Source: Atopsyche davidsoni
Taxonomy: Eukaryota > Arthropoda > Insecta > Trichoptera > Hydrobiosidae
Direction of reading: 5' to 3'
Length of the DNA stretch: 64,000 bases
NCBI GenBank assembly: GCA_022113835.1
Contig: JAILWY010000007.1
Span: 12,563,001-12,627,000, forward strand
How positions within the stretch are numbered: the first letter of the stretch is position 1; the number at the start of each line of letters is the position of its first letter. Shown piece after piece: positions 48,170-60,833 of the stretch. The translations under genes were made by a program, and so were the position numbers. A model generated the notes under the pieces. The model was not told the origin of the DNA. It was given only the letters and a program-made list of their open reading frames with translations, and did not search any database.

Positions 48170-48960
48170 GTGAGTACAGGCATATTGTGTTAAAGAAAAT
48201 CGTTGTGATTGCAGATTATTTATCAATGCACTAATGAGATGTCCCTTTTTGAAAGCGATGACGTCACAATGACTCATTGTTTTATCAAAGGACATGTTAC
48301 GAGCTTGATTAGTTATTTATTCGAGTTATATACCAGAATCTCAAAGTATTCTGACGCTGCAAAGGGAAAAATAATTTGCGGCCATAACAAGCTATGAAGT
48401 TTTAAAGAAAACTATATAGATTTACTCCATAGATAATGCTAGTTTCATTGGAAAGATCTATTCCAAGTAGAATTGATCAATATGTTTATTTTCAGATTTT
48501 TGATTTTCATGATTAATAATTTTTATTTAGTCTAAAATATGAGTGAGAACTATGGCTTAAATCTACGGTGCGCATTGAGTTTAAGGTCTGAGCATGCATT
48601 TTTATTTGTTGAAAATAAAATAAGCCTTATAAATGACTTATTTTACACGAACATTACAAACCAGCAGTTGAAAAGATAGATAAAAGATTAAATACTGATA
48701 TCATACAGATATTTCGGTACTTCGGTACATACAAATACGTGGTCGGTACAATGTAAGCATCTATTCTTACCACCCCTCACAAACCCAACTCCATGGTGAC
48801 ACTTGATACCAAGCTAGAAAAAGACGTTAATGGGGTAGTTCTGTTCTGCCGGAAAAGCCATGCAATAAGGAAAAAAAGGTAAGCGTCTATGGTCTCGTAG
48901 CTCAGACACCAATTCGACTTACACTGGGGTCTCTCCTGGATGAATGTATATTGTTTAGAT

Positions 48961-49446
48961 CAGTGGCTCTCAAACTCTTTTGGCCCACGGACCCCCTTTC
49001 ATAGTCAAAACTTGCCCATGGACCACCTTTCATAGTCTAAATTTGCCTACGGACCCCATTTCAAAGTCAAAACTTGCCTACGGACCCTGGGTAAAAAACT
49101 ACATAAATTCATATTATAGACTAGTTGGTGCAAGTATCGACTCTATTGCGTTCCTGTATTAACCTACCTGACTCACCGCGATGTCTGTTATTTCTTATGT
49201 TTTATGCACCTGTCTATATTTATATTTTACTTAGGATATAAAAATTGCTAATAATGTATTCATTGTTATTTATTTTAACTTCCATATTAATACAAATGTG
49301 TCACAATTTTTTTATTATATATTAAACCTTGCGCGGACCCCCTGACGTTGCTCAGGGAACCCCAAAACGATTTTAATTTTCTAAGGACTCCCTGAGTGAT
49401 CCCAGATACCCCCAAGGGTCCGTAAGGACCACTTTAAGAAGCACTG
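48961..49446. mobile_element. Non-autonomous hAT element, 486 bp
   Basis: Perfect 8-bp target duplication GTTTAGAT at 48953-48960 and 49447-49454. Terminal inverted repeats CAGTGGCTCTCAAACT and, on the other strand, CAGTGCTTCTTAAAGT. Near the left end a 31-bp unit (cggacccc-ttcatagtcaaaacttgcc) repeats about 3.3 times (48986-49090). No transposase. All hAT hallmarks are present. Confidence 0.92.
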
Positions 49447-49804
49447 GTTTAGATCTACCACATCTTCTGGTGTATAATATGTATATAAACTTAATTATAA
49501 AGTTACGTGGTTTATATTTACTGTATTAAGAATTGGATACAAATATACACTGAGTATGTTGTTATGAATGTTAGCCAACGTTTACTTATTCAGAGTGATT
49601 GTAAATTTGAGGAATTGGTAATGTTAAACCAGGGTAGGTCCGTTCTTCAGCAGCAAAAAGTTCAATTATCTTTAATTCAATTACACGCCAATGGCCACAG
49701 TCGCTCCAGCAAGGGCAACAAAACCAAAACGGTTAATGCGTAATCGAATTTACCTCTGTTTACACGAAATCAGGTAGATTAGAGTGATTTAAATTGATTA
49801 CAAA

Positions 49805-49945
49805 AAGTAGAGTCGGTTTCACAAGCGGGCACTTAGCCTGCGCCCGCGGCGGCAGTGGCTTATGGAGTGACGTATGCGGCGGGGACCCACACCTGACAGG
49901 TGACAACTCACTCCCAGGCGCCTCACGTCGAGCTAATTTGTCATG
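49805..49945. promoter_or_regulatory. GC-rich candidate enhancer with palindromic E-box pair
   Basis: CACCTGACAGGTG at 49890-49902 is a perfect inverted pair of CAGGTG E-boxes (Snail/Scratch/bHLH-like) in a CpG-rich block, with tgacgtatgc nearby. No coding support. Confidence 0.32.
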
Positions 49946-52729
49946 TTCTACATAGATCGTCTGTTTAGATTACCTTTGATATCTAGATTACAATGAGATC
50001 AAACCTGCCGCTTCCTATCCGCATTCGTCATACTATTAATATCAAAATATAATTAACTTATTTGATTCAAACATCCATGATATTCCTTTTTCTCATTTTC
50101 ATATTTCATGACTTGATAATTATGCGATGCACGTTTACTGTATAGCTAAGGCAGTTACAACCCTTATATCTATGAATTGTACTAATTTATAAAATATACA
50201 ATGATTAAATAAAAATATGCTAACATTTAAAGGTTCTAATCGTGTTGGTGAGTTAAATTGCAAATATGTGAATAATTGATGAACCAATAGGCCAATTTTC
50301 ATGCAAAAATGTGTAAACGAAAGTAAATTAATATTTTTTGTTTGATTCTTTTTGCGTTTTGACAGGTTTACTTAAACAAAAAACGAGATTATAAATAATA
50401 GATGTGAATTAATTTTTTGCGTGTATTTTGATGTGAGTTCGAGTGTTTTTGTACGCGGAGGTGCAGTTATTTTTTCGGAGTATGTTATAATAGTGCTGTT
50501 GTGGAAGTCTCGGCTTAGGTAGCTTTTTAGATCTGTTTTTGATTTCTCCGCGGACTGGTTCCTCTTATATGGTCAGATAGTAATTTAATCAATTTGTACG
50601 ATAAAAACATAATGCTCTTATGCAAATGAATTATTAATCTAAAATATTACCAAATCTCACTTGTCAAAGCGGGCTGTATCATAAATTATCATCAGACAGC
50701 CCGAGCGGCCGGGGACATGGCCGTCTTTGATGTTAAATTATCGTCATGTGTGCCATGTTTATTAATTAACATCTACATCATCAGTGTAGTTGCTTGCTGT
50801 CAAGGGACAGCAATATACATACATACCAGTGTGGCTACAATTCATGATCCCTCTCGAGGCTCTCATTAAGGCTACGTTTTCAGAAAGCTAAAGCGATTTA
50901 CCTAAAAAGCCAAAATGCAAAGCAATCTCCACTCATAGATCCTAAACCTAAAACCTAGCTCACCACATTTGTCAGTGTCTTCAATGTACCATTTTAAAAT
51001 ATCTGGCAGTCTGAAGGCTTTTAAATTGTGCAAGTGTTTCGAGTGGTCTTATTTGTTTTTGCAAATAATGATTTTTAATATAAATTAAATGCATACAGAA
51101 GCTAGACCTTAGAATTAATTTACTACCACCAGGGACTGTTTGATACCGTATTATTTATTAGAGTCCTCAATGGATTATTTTAATCAATATGTGAAAAGAT
51201 ACTTCATCTGTGTCAGAGGTTTGGAGAACTTCGGATTTAAGAAAAATTGTCTCGATATGCATATTGTTAAACAGATTTAATATAAAAATCGTATGCTTGG
51301 TTTAATTTTGTGTAGTACCGAAGATTGTTTATAGCATATTGTAGGCGAGGGTTAGAATAAGAAAGAAAGATGACAAAATTTTGTATCGCCTTACAGTTGT
51401 ACTACGCTTTATTTTAACTAAAAAATAATGGCTTTATGTTATGCTATGACTCTCCTTCAAATTAATCGATTATGCCCATCTTTATTCCCACGGATAGTTA
51501 CGCGAATTTACAAAAAAAATAAAAGCAATCAACACTGTACAAATCATTGAGAAACTATCCCAAGAACATGACATAATTTTTTTGCTCGTCCATGTATATT
51601 CTGAAAGCTTAACGAATTCAAAGTGGCTCAAATTGTAATCAATTTAACCGTATATCCACTTCGGAGGTGTCAAGTGTGAGCTGAGTTTCAAAATTACACG
51701 TTTTTTTACAGGCCCGGTGAGTATGATCAAATGTATTTAAAACGGCGGTAGCCTAATTGGTTTTGTGGCTGCATTTGATTTTTTGACATTTCTTATCTAC
51801 ATCCTGTTTATGAAAGCAATACCTGAAAAAAAGTAATTAAAAAAGTGCACGAATCTTGTGAACACCCGTTACCGAATACAAATAAACGGATGTTACCGTC
51901 ACGGTGAAAAAAACTTAAATCTCTAACCAAAGGCAGTGATATCTCTCATTTTGATGTATATCAATCATTATACAAGAACAGGTAGGGCAGTAAATGAGAA
52001 ATCAACCAAGTAGAGCCAATTTATAACTGTAGGGTTTATAACTGTCTAATACTTTTGATATAAATATTCTAAATATTTTTTATAACTTTGTATAAAATAA
52101 AATTGTAATCGAATCACTTTGACTGTAAACATAAGGGATGGAGTGGTTTTCCTAACACGTTTACTAAACGATATAGAAAAAATAAAATTGAGTTGTTAAT
52201 TGCACTGTAACCAAAAAAAAAATTGTATTTCTTTTTTAACCCTTGCGTATTATAGAATTTCCATGAAAAAAACTTAAGTAAAGTACTCATTCAAATTTAG
52301 TTTTGCATGAGGCTACTAGGATCGTTATCTGAGGATTTCATACGTTCAAGCATAGAGAAATGTATTAAAATTCATAGAATCACCCAAAAATCATTGACTT
52401 TGCAAATTTAAACGTTATATGTTTCATTACTTTCATAAAATATAATATAAAGTGACCCTTTATTTCCTACTGCTCCTATGCACATGCTATGAAGAATATA
52501 TGTGATTAGGCTCACTACTGTTTCATTTACGTATACAAACCACACTACTATAGAACTCAAGTAAAAAACAGCAAGAGTAATCGATTAAAAGCAGTTGCAA
52601 CTATGTGAGGCTTTGCACATTTCAAGCACTTGCATTTTTATTAACCGGGTGTTATATAACCTGTACCTGGTATTGGATACGTGTGTCTTTTTTGTTCTTC
52701 ACACGTGTCCATTCTTAGAAGCCAATTAA
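49946..52729. other. AT-rich gene-free stretch
   Basis: No exon, RNA gene or repeat boundary that I can support. A small GC patch at 50690-50740 (cccgagcggccggggacatg) is another possible regulatory island. Confidence 0.4.
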
Positions 52730-52920
52730 TTAAGAATCGACGGCGCAGGGTGCGGACGTTGATATGTTTAAATAGTTAGCAGTTTTGTATGTTTTAATTA
52801 GGTATTTTCTATTGCCGAGCCTCGGACAGGCTCGCACTGGCCGCAGATCCGCTATCGGAGATCTTTATCGCACTGTCGCGGCGGCCAGGGAGGCTCCACT
52901 TGCCCGTTTCAAATACATCT
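52730..52920. promoter_or_regulatory. GC-rich island, candidate regulatory element
   Basis: Contains cgacggcgcagggtgcggac, gcctcggacaggctcgcact, gatccgctatcggagatc (a near-palindrome) and gtcgcggcggccagggaggc in an AT-rich context. A smaller island with an octamer-like atttgcat follows at 53370-53460. Confidence 0.25.
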
Positions 52921-54360
52921 CATTAGATCCCTTACCAATAATATAACCACGCTGAATCATCGTTCAATGACGTTTTTATCTTAAATAAACACTTGGTATT
53001 TGTATTTTGATGATTTTTTACCCATTCAATCCATATTCTACCCTATTTTTACTGTCAGCCCCGGGCTTTAATGTGGTACTACTTCCAGGTGCCAATATCT
53101 GGTTTTTAATTGTTTTTGTATATTGTAAATCATGCACAAATAATTCATTCAGAGTTTCCTCATCTCCTTTTTAGTCCCTATCTATCAAGTAAGACAACGT
53201 CTCTGTGATGCGCTGAAAAGCATGAAAAATCGATATTCATATAGATTGATAGACATGGGAAACTACACACATTCAGTGTTGAACTCTACAAATGAATTAA
53301 ATTATACATTGATTATTTAATTTAATGTTTTTTTTGAGCATCCTTGCTACATTATACATTTGTATAATGCAGATTGCAGTGCGGTACGTGGTGGTCAATC
53401 CTCATTACCCACAGATTTGCATATAGCGGCGAGGGGCCTTCGCCACCACTGGCTTGAACTCTTATTTAACTATCAAAACATATTTGGACCAAATCACCTG
53501 CAAATGTCGTTAAATGTGTTGACAATCTTATCATAAACACATGCTATTATTTATTTATTTGCTACACTTCTGTACTCTAATGATTCAGTTCAGTAAGCTA
53601 GAACATCGGATCGCTATCAATGAACTGTTTTAATTATCACATAAGCAGTGATATAACCGTAAAACCGATCAGTGGCCAAATATGTTATATATTTTCTTTA
53701 TACAAAAAAACCTTTGCAATATACTTAGTATATATTATAAAATAGGCCATTGTATGAACCATCGGTCAAGAGCAATCAGACAACATGAAATGGTATTCGG
53801 TTTCGTGTAATTGATATTGAAAGGCACGTGGGAGATGGTGCAACGAAATCTGATTGTATTTTATGATAAAAGTCACAATGCAGGTAATACATTTATATTT
53901 AATATTTTTATTTAAAATTCATGCGTAACACAACAGTATAAAACCAATTATCTGCTTAAGCGTGAAATATGCGTGTAAAGCTTTTTAAAAATTATAGTAA
54001 AGGTACTTAAATTATTCACCCCAGCGCATCAACGGAGCACTAAAAGAAAGCATTTACCCATTTGATTCATCATTTTTATTAAATATTATAAATAAATTTT
54101 CTGTTAATAAATAAAACCTTTAAATTGCAATGTCTGATAGTTGAATGTGTTCATTGTTTTTGGCTTTAGAATTATTATTAAAAAAACTGCATTATTGTAT
54201 TGAGTATAATACCGCGTTTTTTTTTAAAGTTCCGAAACTCCAGTTCTGGTAAGATCTGAAACTCGGTTCTTCAAAACTAAAAACTAAATAAATAAATTTA
54301 TTTTTAAATACATTAAAGTCAGATAAATGCCTTCAGTTATTTAAAATATGTCCATAAACC

Positions 54361-54421
54361 TGATGGGAGCACTGGAGTTCAATATTGGCAAGCTAGCGTG
54401 CTGTCCACTGGACCATGAGAT
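54361..54421 (-). repeat. tRNA-like SINE fragment
   Basis: On the minus strand CTCATGGTCCAGTGGACAGC resembles an A-box region. Attgaactccagtg, about 25 bp downstream, is a poor B-box. Probably debris of a tRNA-derived SINE, with no clear boundaries. Confidence 0.3.
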
Positions 54422-54869
54422 GGGTTTTAGTACTTTGACATTAGCATTCTTGCATAATTTTTATAAAATTTATGTTTTAATGAAATCACAGGGTCGTAAC
54501 GAAGAATTTAATTGGATGTATTAAAATTTGCGCCCGCGCCGGGGCAATATTTATTTATTGTTAATATAATCGCATTTTACGAGAGTGCACTGCATGTCAG
54601 TGGCGTGCTTTGATCCACGCATTATAAAAAAAATGGACCACTATATTCACGATTGGCTTCGAGCTATAATAAAAATTGACGAAAAATAAATATACTTTTT
54701 ATGAAAAAAAATATTGTTTAAAAAGGGAGTATGTACTACAAAATATAAGACTGAAAAAATATTGAGTAAAAAATATAAGTAATTTAATAAAGTGAAAGCC
54801 TGTGTTCTCGAGATTCTGAAATTATGTTTGTATGAAGAAATTATTGAGACTGATTCCCGATTCCACGCA

Positions 54870-55045
54870 CGCCACTGGCATATTCATATTCCGGAGATAT
54901 GATCGGAATAGCCGCGGTGCCGCTCCGCCGGCCAATCAGCGCCCAATAAATCGAGTCTTGTTAGTGCCGGCATAAAAGCGAGCCCATTCCAATCGGCATT
55001 TCCAGGAGGACGGGCGAGGCGAAATCGCTTGGACGGCGATAATTA
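54870..55045 (+). promoter_or_regulatory. Promoter-like CpG island (CCAAT and TATA-like boxes)
   Basis: A GC-rich block with GGCCAATCAG (CCAAT at 54932-54936), CCAATAAA at 54943-54950 and CATAAAAG at 54971-54978, about 35 bp apart. The layout resembles a core promoter pointing right with a start near 55000. Downstream there is no gene with domains, and homeodomain-like gataattacaatcctaattt lies at about 55040. An enhancer is equally possible. Confidence 0.33.
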
Positions 55046-55280
55046 CAATCCTAATTTGACTAATGGAGTTTTAAACAAGAATCTCGCGACACCTCATCTA
55101 CTGTCTTATTCAGGGGGAGGAGATAAAGCCCCGCCGTACAAGCAGCGATATAATATAATATATATATATATATTTATTTATAAAATATTTTTTAATAAAA
55201 AAAACTGTAAGTACATTAATGATTTTTGTGAAGACCGTCTCACAGGAAATACGATTTTGCCTATACAGGTTTGATTGATT

Positions 55281-55425
55281 GATATTGATTAAGTACATTT
55301 TTTTTTAAATATTGAAAATTGATTAAAGATACTCTTAGAAAAATCGCACAAATCACGATGATATTTTTCTAAGAGATTCTTTAATCAATTTTCAATATTT
55401 AAAAAAAATGTACTTAATCATTATC
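55281..55425. repeat. Foldback with about 63-bp arms
   Basis: Left arm 55281-55344 (gat-ttgattaagtacattt, then attgaaaattgattaaagat and ctcttagaaaaat) is inverted at 55363-55425 with few mismatches, around an 18-bp loop. The arms are AT-rich and there is no coding capacity. Confidence 0.85.
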
Positions 55426-56050
55426 AACTGTAAGTACATATCAAAAAGGTCTCTGACTATTACATAGTAAATAGCACAAGTAATTAGTAGTTTTAAAATA
55501 TGTGTTGCTTTGAGTTACGGTCGCATCATATTAATGTCTCAACTCACACGTTTTATTTTTATTATAATGCTTTCTGAGACAAAGCCTTAAATAAAAAATT
55601 AAAGTGTCTTTGTTCGTATTACTCCGTTTGCGTAGACCTGCTTCAGTACTTACAGTCCAAAACACAGAATTAAATCACAGTTTGCCATCCCTGCTAAGAT
55701 ACTTTCGAGCTGAATAAACACTTTGTGTTGATTGGCTCGCTCTTCTGGAAAGTAATTCGTCTGTTGGTAGAGCTGGATTTCGAGTTCGCCCTAGCCGGGC
55801 GAGCGGCTCTGGAACCGGACGTCTTATCTCTTTCACTACCGTTTATTGCCATTAAATTGTCCTTATTTAACAGCTGATAATTACGTTATGATTTTTAATT
55901 CTTGGGTTGCCAGTAAAAGCTTATTAATTCGAATAAAAATATTATTAGTTTAATAAACAAAAAAATGGTTATTTGTATAAAAAATATTTCTGTTATATTC
56001 AGAATTGATTTGTTCTAGTGTGTTACGCTGCGTTTTGAGTTGAAGTTTTT

Positions 56051-56130
56051 TTACGTTTCGGTTTCGGTGCTGAAACCATTTTCAGGAATTCAAATTCCTG
56101 AAGATGGTCTCATTGAAAGCTGTAACGAAA
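56051..56130. repeat. Imperfect foldback around a perfect 10-bp palindrome
   Basis: TTCAGGAATT and its complement AATTCCTGAA are separated by CA at about 56091, inside a longer imperfect inverted repeat (56051-56090 against 56093-56130). The right arm contains CTGAAGATGGTCTC followed by gaaagctgtaacgaaa. This is a motif class I associate with retroelement 3' ends in insects. Confidence 0.55.
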
Positions 56131-56229
56131 TATGTAATCAATAATAAAGTATTTTAGTCAGATGTCCTACTTTTTTGTTGTGTCGTAGAGGTCTTTTAAA
56201 TGTTTTTTTTTTTATAATTATCAACATTT

Positions 56230-56480
56230 TTTTTTGAGTTCCGCGGTTTCTACCCGTGAATTGAAGAGCGAGCGCGTAAATTCTCGCGAATAGTGGATAA
56301 TTTGGCGGCCTTTAGCGTAATGGCTCCGGCGGTTCCTTAATCGCCGCGGCTCCGCCACCCGCCGGACCCCTTTAATTAAACGCTCCAATCAATCCACAAT
56401 TACCGCTCAATACATTACCGAGAAATTTCAACGGCAAAAAACTAGCCGCACAAGCGGCCCCCTTGCCTTAATGATAGTTT
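56230..56480. promoter_or_regulatory. GC-rich candidate enhancer with homeodomain sites
   Basis: Contains TTAATTAA (56372-56379), AATCAATC (56387-56394; Exd/Pbx-like in complement), repeated ggctccggcgg/gcggctccg blocks and ccacaattacc. It is one of the largest GC islands in the desert and has no open frame with a domain. Confidence 0.35.
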
Positions 56481-57024
56481 AAATTAATTATTTTTTCAGT
56501 ATACGAGTAGCTGTATTTGCACTATAAATAACAAATATAAATACTCAAAATTCTAGAAGACGATATTATCGTAATCACCTTGCAAATTGTCTGTTCACAT
56601 AAAATATGGAGTATAAAAAATGTATTCAGTACATTGTGGATAAATATTACTTGTCATAACGATGGTAAGCATTACGTTATTACAAGTATTTTTTAGGCTC
56701 TTGGGTAATTTGTTATCACGACTAAAAAAATCGCATATTATACAATTTCTGTCTTTCTACTTTGTTTTTGCAGTACTCTCATAATTGACACTTGCAAACT
56801 TGTATTCATATAAATCAAACATTGCCAAGGTGGTCGCAATAATTGAATTCATATTTGGACTGAAGCTTTGCAAAAACTGTACCTGTCGCTGCCTGTTAGA
56901 AGATTTAAGATGAATTGTTAACTGTTATTAACTATTAAACTGCATTAAGTGCTTTTCACTTATTGTGTCAACATTCAATGACATTTTTGATGTTATCAGA
57001 CTGTCTCTTAATGTGTATCTATTC

Positions 57025-57105
57025 TATGATAGATCGCTATCATTAATAAAAGTTTATCACGTGTGATAGATGCGATCGCTATCACGTAAGCTATCAATCT
57101 TTACG
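57025..57105. promoter_or_regulatory. GATA-motif cluster
   Basis: Seven or more GATA/TATC motifs fall in about 80 bp, arranged as inverted pairs: TGATAGATCGCTATCA, and GTGATAGATGCGATCGCTAT continuing to CAC. There is also TTATCACGTGTGATAG with an embedded CACGTG E-box. The repeated half-site symmetry suggests a GATA-factor enhancer. Confidence 0.42.
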
Positions 57106-57788
57106 ATGTTAACTTGTTTATTAATAGCACAACAGCTTCTTAAGGCGCATGGACTCGATTATGCTTAGTAAAATTGTTTAAAAAGAAGAGTTTATAGAAA
57201 GCTGCCAGTCGTCGACTTATTAAAAAAAAATATTTTTAATCAAGTCCTTTTTTTTTCTCTAAAAAATAAATATAATTGTATTTAAATCCGGGACAGATGG
57301 ACCAAAGCGGGGTCTGGTTGTTTCGAACAATTCGAGGTGGTTTATAATATAATAACACTAGTTCATATTATATAACTATTATTAATCTGAAACCAAGTAG
57401 AGTGAGATTAGTTGTATGTATAATATTTTATGTGAAAATCTTTTTGAGTCACAAATAAATGGCAAAATAAACACAATATTTTATAATATATTTAAATGTA
57501 TATTTCTATACGAAAAAGTAGTCTTTTATTTAAGAATTTTAACCAGATTTAGGGACATAATAGGTTATTAATACGCCAGTTATAATACACTAAATTAACC
57601 ACATTATTATTATAAAAACACAAAGTTATTTTTTACCACAATTTTTTTGTAATTTGAGATTTAAAAATTAAAAAATAAGGGTCACTTTCAGCAACTCAAA
57701 GTCTCAAAGTACTCAAAGTACAAAAATACGATCAGATATGGTTGAAGATTTTATCAGCTATTATTATGACTTTATTTGATTTCATAGA

Positions 57789-57853
57789 TGTTGAGCTGCT
57801 AGATGGTTTCGCTCCTTCAACGTTTAGGTCCCGAACCATCAAGCAGCTCAACA
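57789..57853 (+). ncRNA. Hairpin of microRNA-precursor size, candidate only
   Basis: Arms 57790-57811 (starting GTTGAGCTGCTAGATGGTTT) and 57832-57852 (complement) pair over about 21 positions with one mismatch and one bulge, around a 20-nt loop. Arm length, imperfection and loop fit a pre-miRNA. The lower stem that Drosha processing usually needs does not extend beyond one more pair, and no known miRNA seed is recognised. Confidence 0.27.
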
Positions 57854-57859
57854 CCCAAG

Positions 57860-59560
57860 AAACCAAATCAACTCAACATAATCAGATCATTAAAATCGCT
57901 ACAATACCAAACATAATCGATACCTGCTTTTCACAATTTTCTATTTCAATTAAAACCGAAAACTCATTTATGCATAGAGTTATTAGTAAGCAATAACACA
58001 GAATCTACAGCGTGACTAACACTTGCTCCTCGTCTCAGTTCACTAATAAGATTCTCATTATAGATTGTGCATTCCCAGACTGAACTGTTTCCCACCCCCG
58101 GACCAAATGGATTTATTTAATCTTGATGCGTTTCTTATCACAATGATCTGTGCTTCGTACAAGACACATTATATGTTACTATTTACACCTTCCACATTCT
58201 TCAACTACAGATCATTATATTTGACATGATATGTATAGTTCTTGCTCGCACGTTATGCGTTTTACAGTGGCGCGCAATATTTCCGTAAAACTTTGTCATT
58301 TGAAAAATACAATCTATATCACTCAATATTAATGACCAATTTTTCCCAAAACAATGGTTTTGATGTTTTCTAATGAGGATTTTAAAAAAAAACACTCGTT
58401 ATCAGGATTGAGAAAAACTTGAATGATTGTAAAAATTATAAAAAAATCCGATGTTATTAAATACATTTGTCAAAAACTATACAATTACTTGTATTATTTG
58501 ACTCAACAATGTGAAGTTAATTGAAGAAAATTCATTTTGATGTTTTAATTAACATATAAAATCCTTGATATTAAGTACTTACTGTATTCAACTGGATAAA
58601 TATAAATTAAGTTTTTGAAAATTCACCTAACCTCCTCAAAGATAAATATAAAAAAAAAAATAAAAATATTATTTTAGAAATAGTGTTAAGTCAATGTGAT
58701 TAAATTAACTTTTTTTTTTGTTATTTACATTAGAAGAAAGTCAAAATCAAAAAATCTAAATAAATTGACGCAGCTTTACAACTAAGAAACAAATTTTATT
58801 CCTTGCTATCGATGGCAATCACAAAATAATATAAACGCAAAACCATATTTTGACATTTCGAAGTTATAATACAATATTTGACAATCATTAGGTAATTGAA
58901 ATTTTTTTTTTTTTTAACCGAGAACTCGTTAGTGATAAATGGTAAGTCTTTATTATTCTCGGTAAATAAACACAAAGAAAAATCTAATTACACAGTACGG
59001 CTAGCAACTTCAGGTTCTCTTATCGGAACAAGTTGGGCATCTATTTGCCGAGCGGGCAGGTCTCCTGATACGCTTTTGTGTTGATCTGAGCTTATTTATA
59101 TCGGCGGTGTGGGTTCAGCAAAGCCACCTCTACACGAGGCCAGAGAAGTAAAAACATCGGAAATAAAAAAAATATATCATAAAATAACATCTCGAGTTTA
59201 AAAAAAAAATTATTAGCGCCAAATCACAAGCTATTCGAGTGCTGAGCGACAGAAGGCACATGCGTTGCAGAACTGGCGTCATGCAGTTGAGGATCAGCAA
59301 GTGAGAGCCTCACTTCTTTCGCGACAACATCTTCATGTCTTACCCTCTTACAGGAAACATGAAGATAGAAAAGCTTTATTTATTTATATATTATCATGCG
59401 ATATGCTGCCTCTTTCCGCTTAACAGGAACGCAGAAAATGACAATGAATATGCGTGCGGGGGATCCTCTCCTCAGGTACCGCGATGTTTTTTCTCAGCTG
59501 TTTTTTATTAAAATTTTATATTTAAAAAGGCTGTAAAAAAGGGATATGACTACAAGAGCT
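57860..59560. other. AT-rich gene-free stretch
   Basis: No supportable gene. A small GC patch at 59020-59150 contains atttgccgagcgggcaggtc and resembles the other islands. Confidence 0.4.
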
Positions 59561-59564
59561 GAAA

Positions 59565-59780
59565 GATTACGTGACGGTTCCTCAGTTCCGCTCAGTGACC
59601 GCTTTGTAAACCTAAAAACAGGCGCAGGTGGTGCCCCGGGCCGAGTGACTCCCGCGAGCAGCCGATACGCACTGAAGTGCTACCGATTCCACAGGAAGGT
59701 ATTTGTGTTACGCCCGGCGTTGATTCGGCGATAACGCCGGAGTGTGGAGCATCGAGAACCTGCCGCCGATCACAGCTAAT
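59565..59780. promoter_or_regulatory. CpG-rich candidate regulatory island
   Basis: Contains tttgtaaacc (forkhead-like), gcaggtggtgccccgggcc with an E-box CAGGTG, and ggcgataacgccgg. There is no coding support, although a 62-codon frame is open. Confidence 0.3.
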
Positions 59781-60403
59781 CTACAAGATCGAATATTTTG
59801 ATAATCGTCGGACGTCTCTGTTAATGTGTAAAAACTCGTGTTAAAAACGCAGCGTTGTTTCGATGCGAAGCGTTTCAATATTCATACATATTATACAAGC
59901 GTTGTGTACACGGTGTTAAAAAAACCAATAACCATGCGAAATGTAAAGACATCTTTAAAGATATCTTCATCTTCTGATGCCTCTTCTCATACGAAGTCGG
60001 TGACCATTTCATCGCACATATTTTAATCCAAGACAGTCTCACTTATTCGGCCGTAATCATACCTGCGAAAATTTGGCGTCATCCGTTCAATACCTCTTTT
60101 CTAAATTTAATTCTTGGATAGCTGTAGGATGCTATATTTTGTGTAACGAAAAATGTGGCCAAATAGGAGAACTGCCACTTCTTAATCAATGACAGGAGTT
60201 CTCTTTCCATTCGCATTATGTGCAACTATAAAATTTAATTAATGGCTTATTTTTATACAATTGGGAATCATTTTGCATTTTTTACCTTCTGTATAGTGTC
60301 GAGTAAAAATTCGGAATTTGCAAATATATAGTTATGAATTGATTTAGGGATGAATAATCCATACACAACTCTCTTTCCTTTCACTGTGCCCATGGCCATA
60401 TTT

Positions 60404-60470
60404 ACAACCACAACAACACAACAACCACAACAACACAACAACCACAACAACACAACAACCACACAACTAA
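60404..60470. repeat. 17-bp minisatellite
   Basis: The unit accacaacaacacaaca repeats about 3.6 times. Confidence 0.9.
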
Positions 60471-60509
60471 AAAATGCTCACACAGCTATAGTATAGTGAC
60501 AATCGCATC

Positions 60510-60833
60510 ATGTCCAAACTCATAGCTGCAGCCAAAATATCAACTGAAATTACGATTTTCCTGAAACTCATACCCAATACAACCACTACAACGCCCACAC
60601 CCACAGCCAAACCCACTCATGTTTATACACCCACACAAGACTTGCCTGGTTCGCAGCATGGTTTTTTGGGTTCGGCAATGGCCTCTGCCATCACATATGG
60701 ATGGACGAAATCAATAAAAAAAGAAGACGTACTCGATATTGACGTACAACTGGAAAGTATATATAAATATACGATTCCAACATCGAAAACTATTTTTTTT
60801 AAGTTCAATTCAATAACATACTTTTTTCTTTAG
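60510..60833 (+). CDS. Possible small protein, 107 aa, unknown
   Basis: ATG at 60510 opens 107 codons: a hydrophobic/basic start (MSKLIAAAKISTEITIFLKL), a Thr/Pro-rich middle, then QDLPGSQHGFLGSAMA and an acidic DVLDIDVQLES. The last 25 codons are AT-rich and look untranslated. The composition of the first 80 codons is more protein-like than the surroundings, but no domain or homolog is recognised, and it follows a minisatellite. It could be a pseudogene or chance. Confidence 0.22.
   Translation: MSKLIAAAKISTEITIFLKLIPNTTTTTPTPTAKPTHVYTPTQDLPGSQHGFLGSAMASAITYGWTKSIKKEDVLDIDVQLESIYKYTIPTSKTIFFKFNSITYFFL

Noticed and set aside
60268..60462. Minus-strand Val/Cys/Leu-rich frame
   Set aside because: It is a translation of the 17-bp minisatellite.
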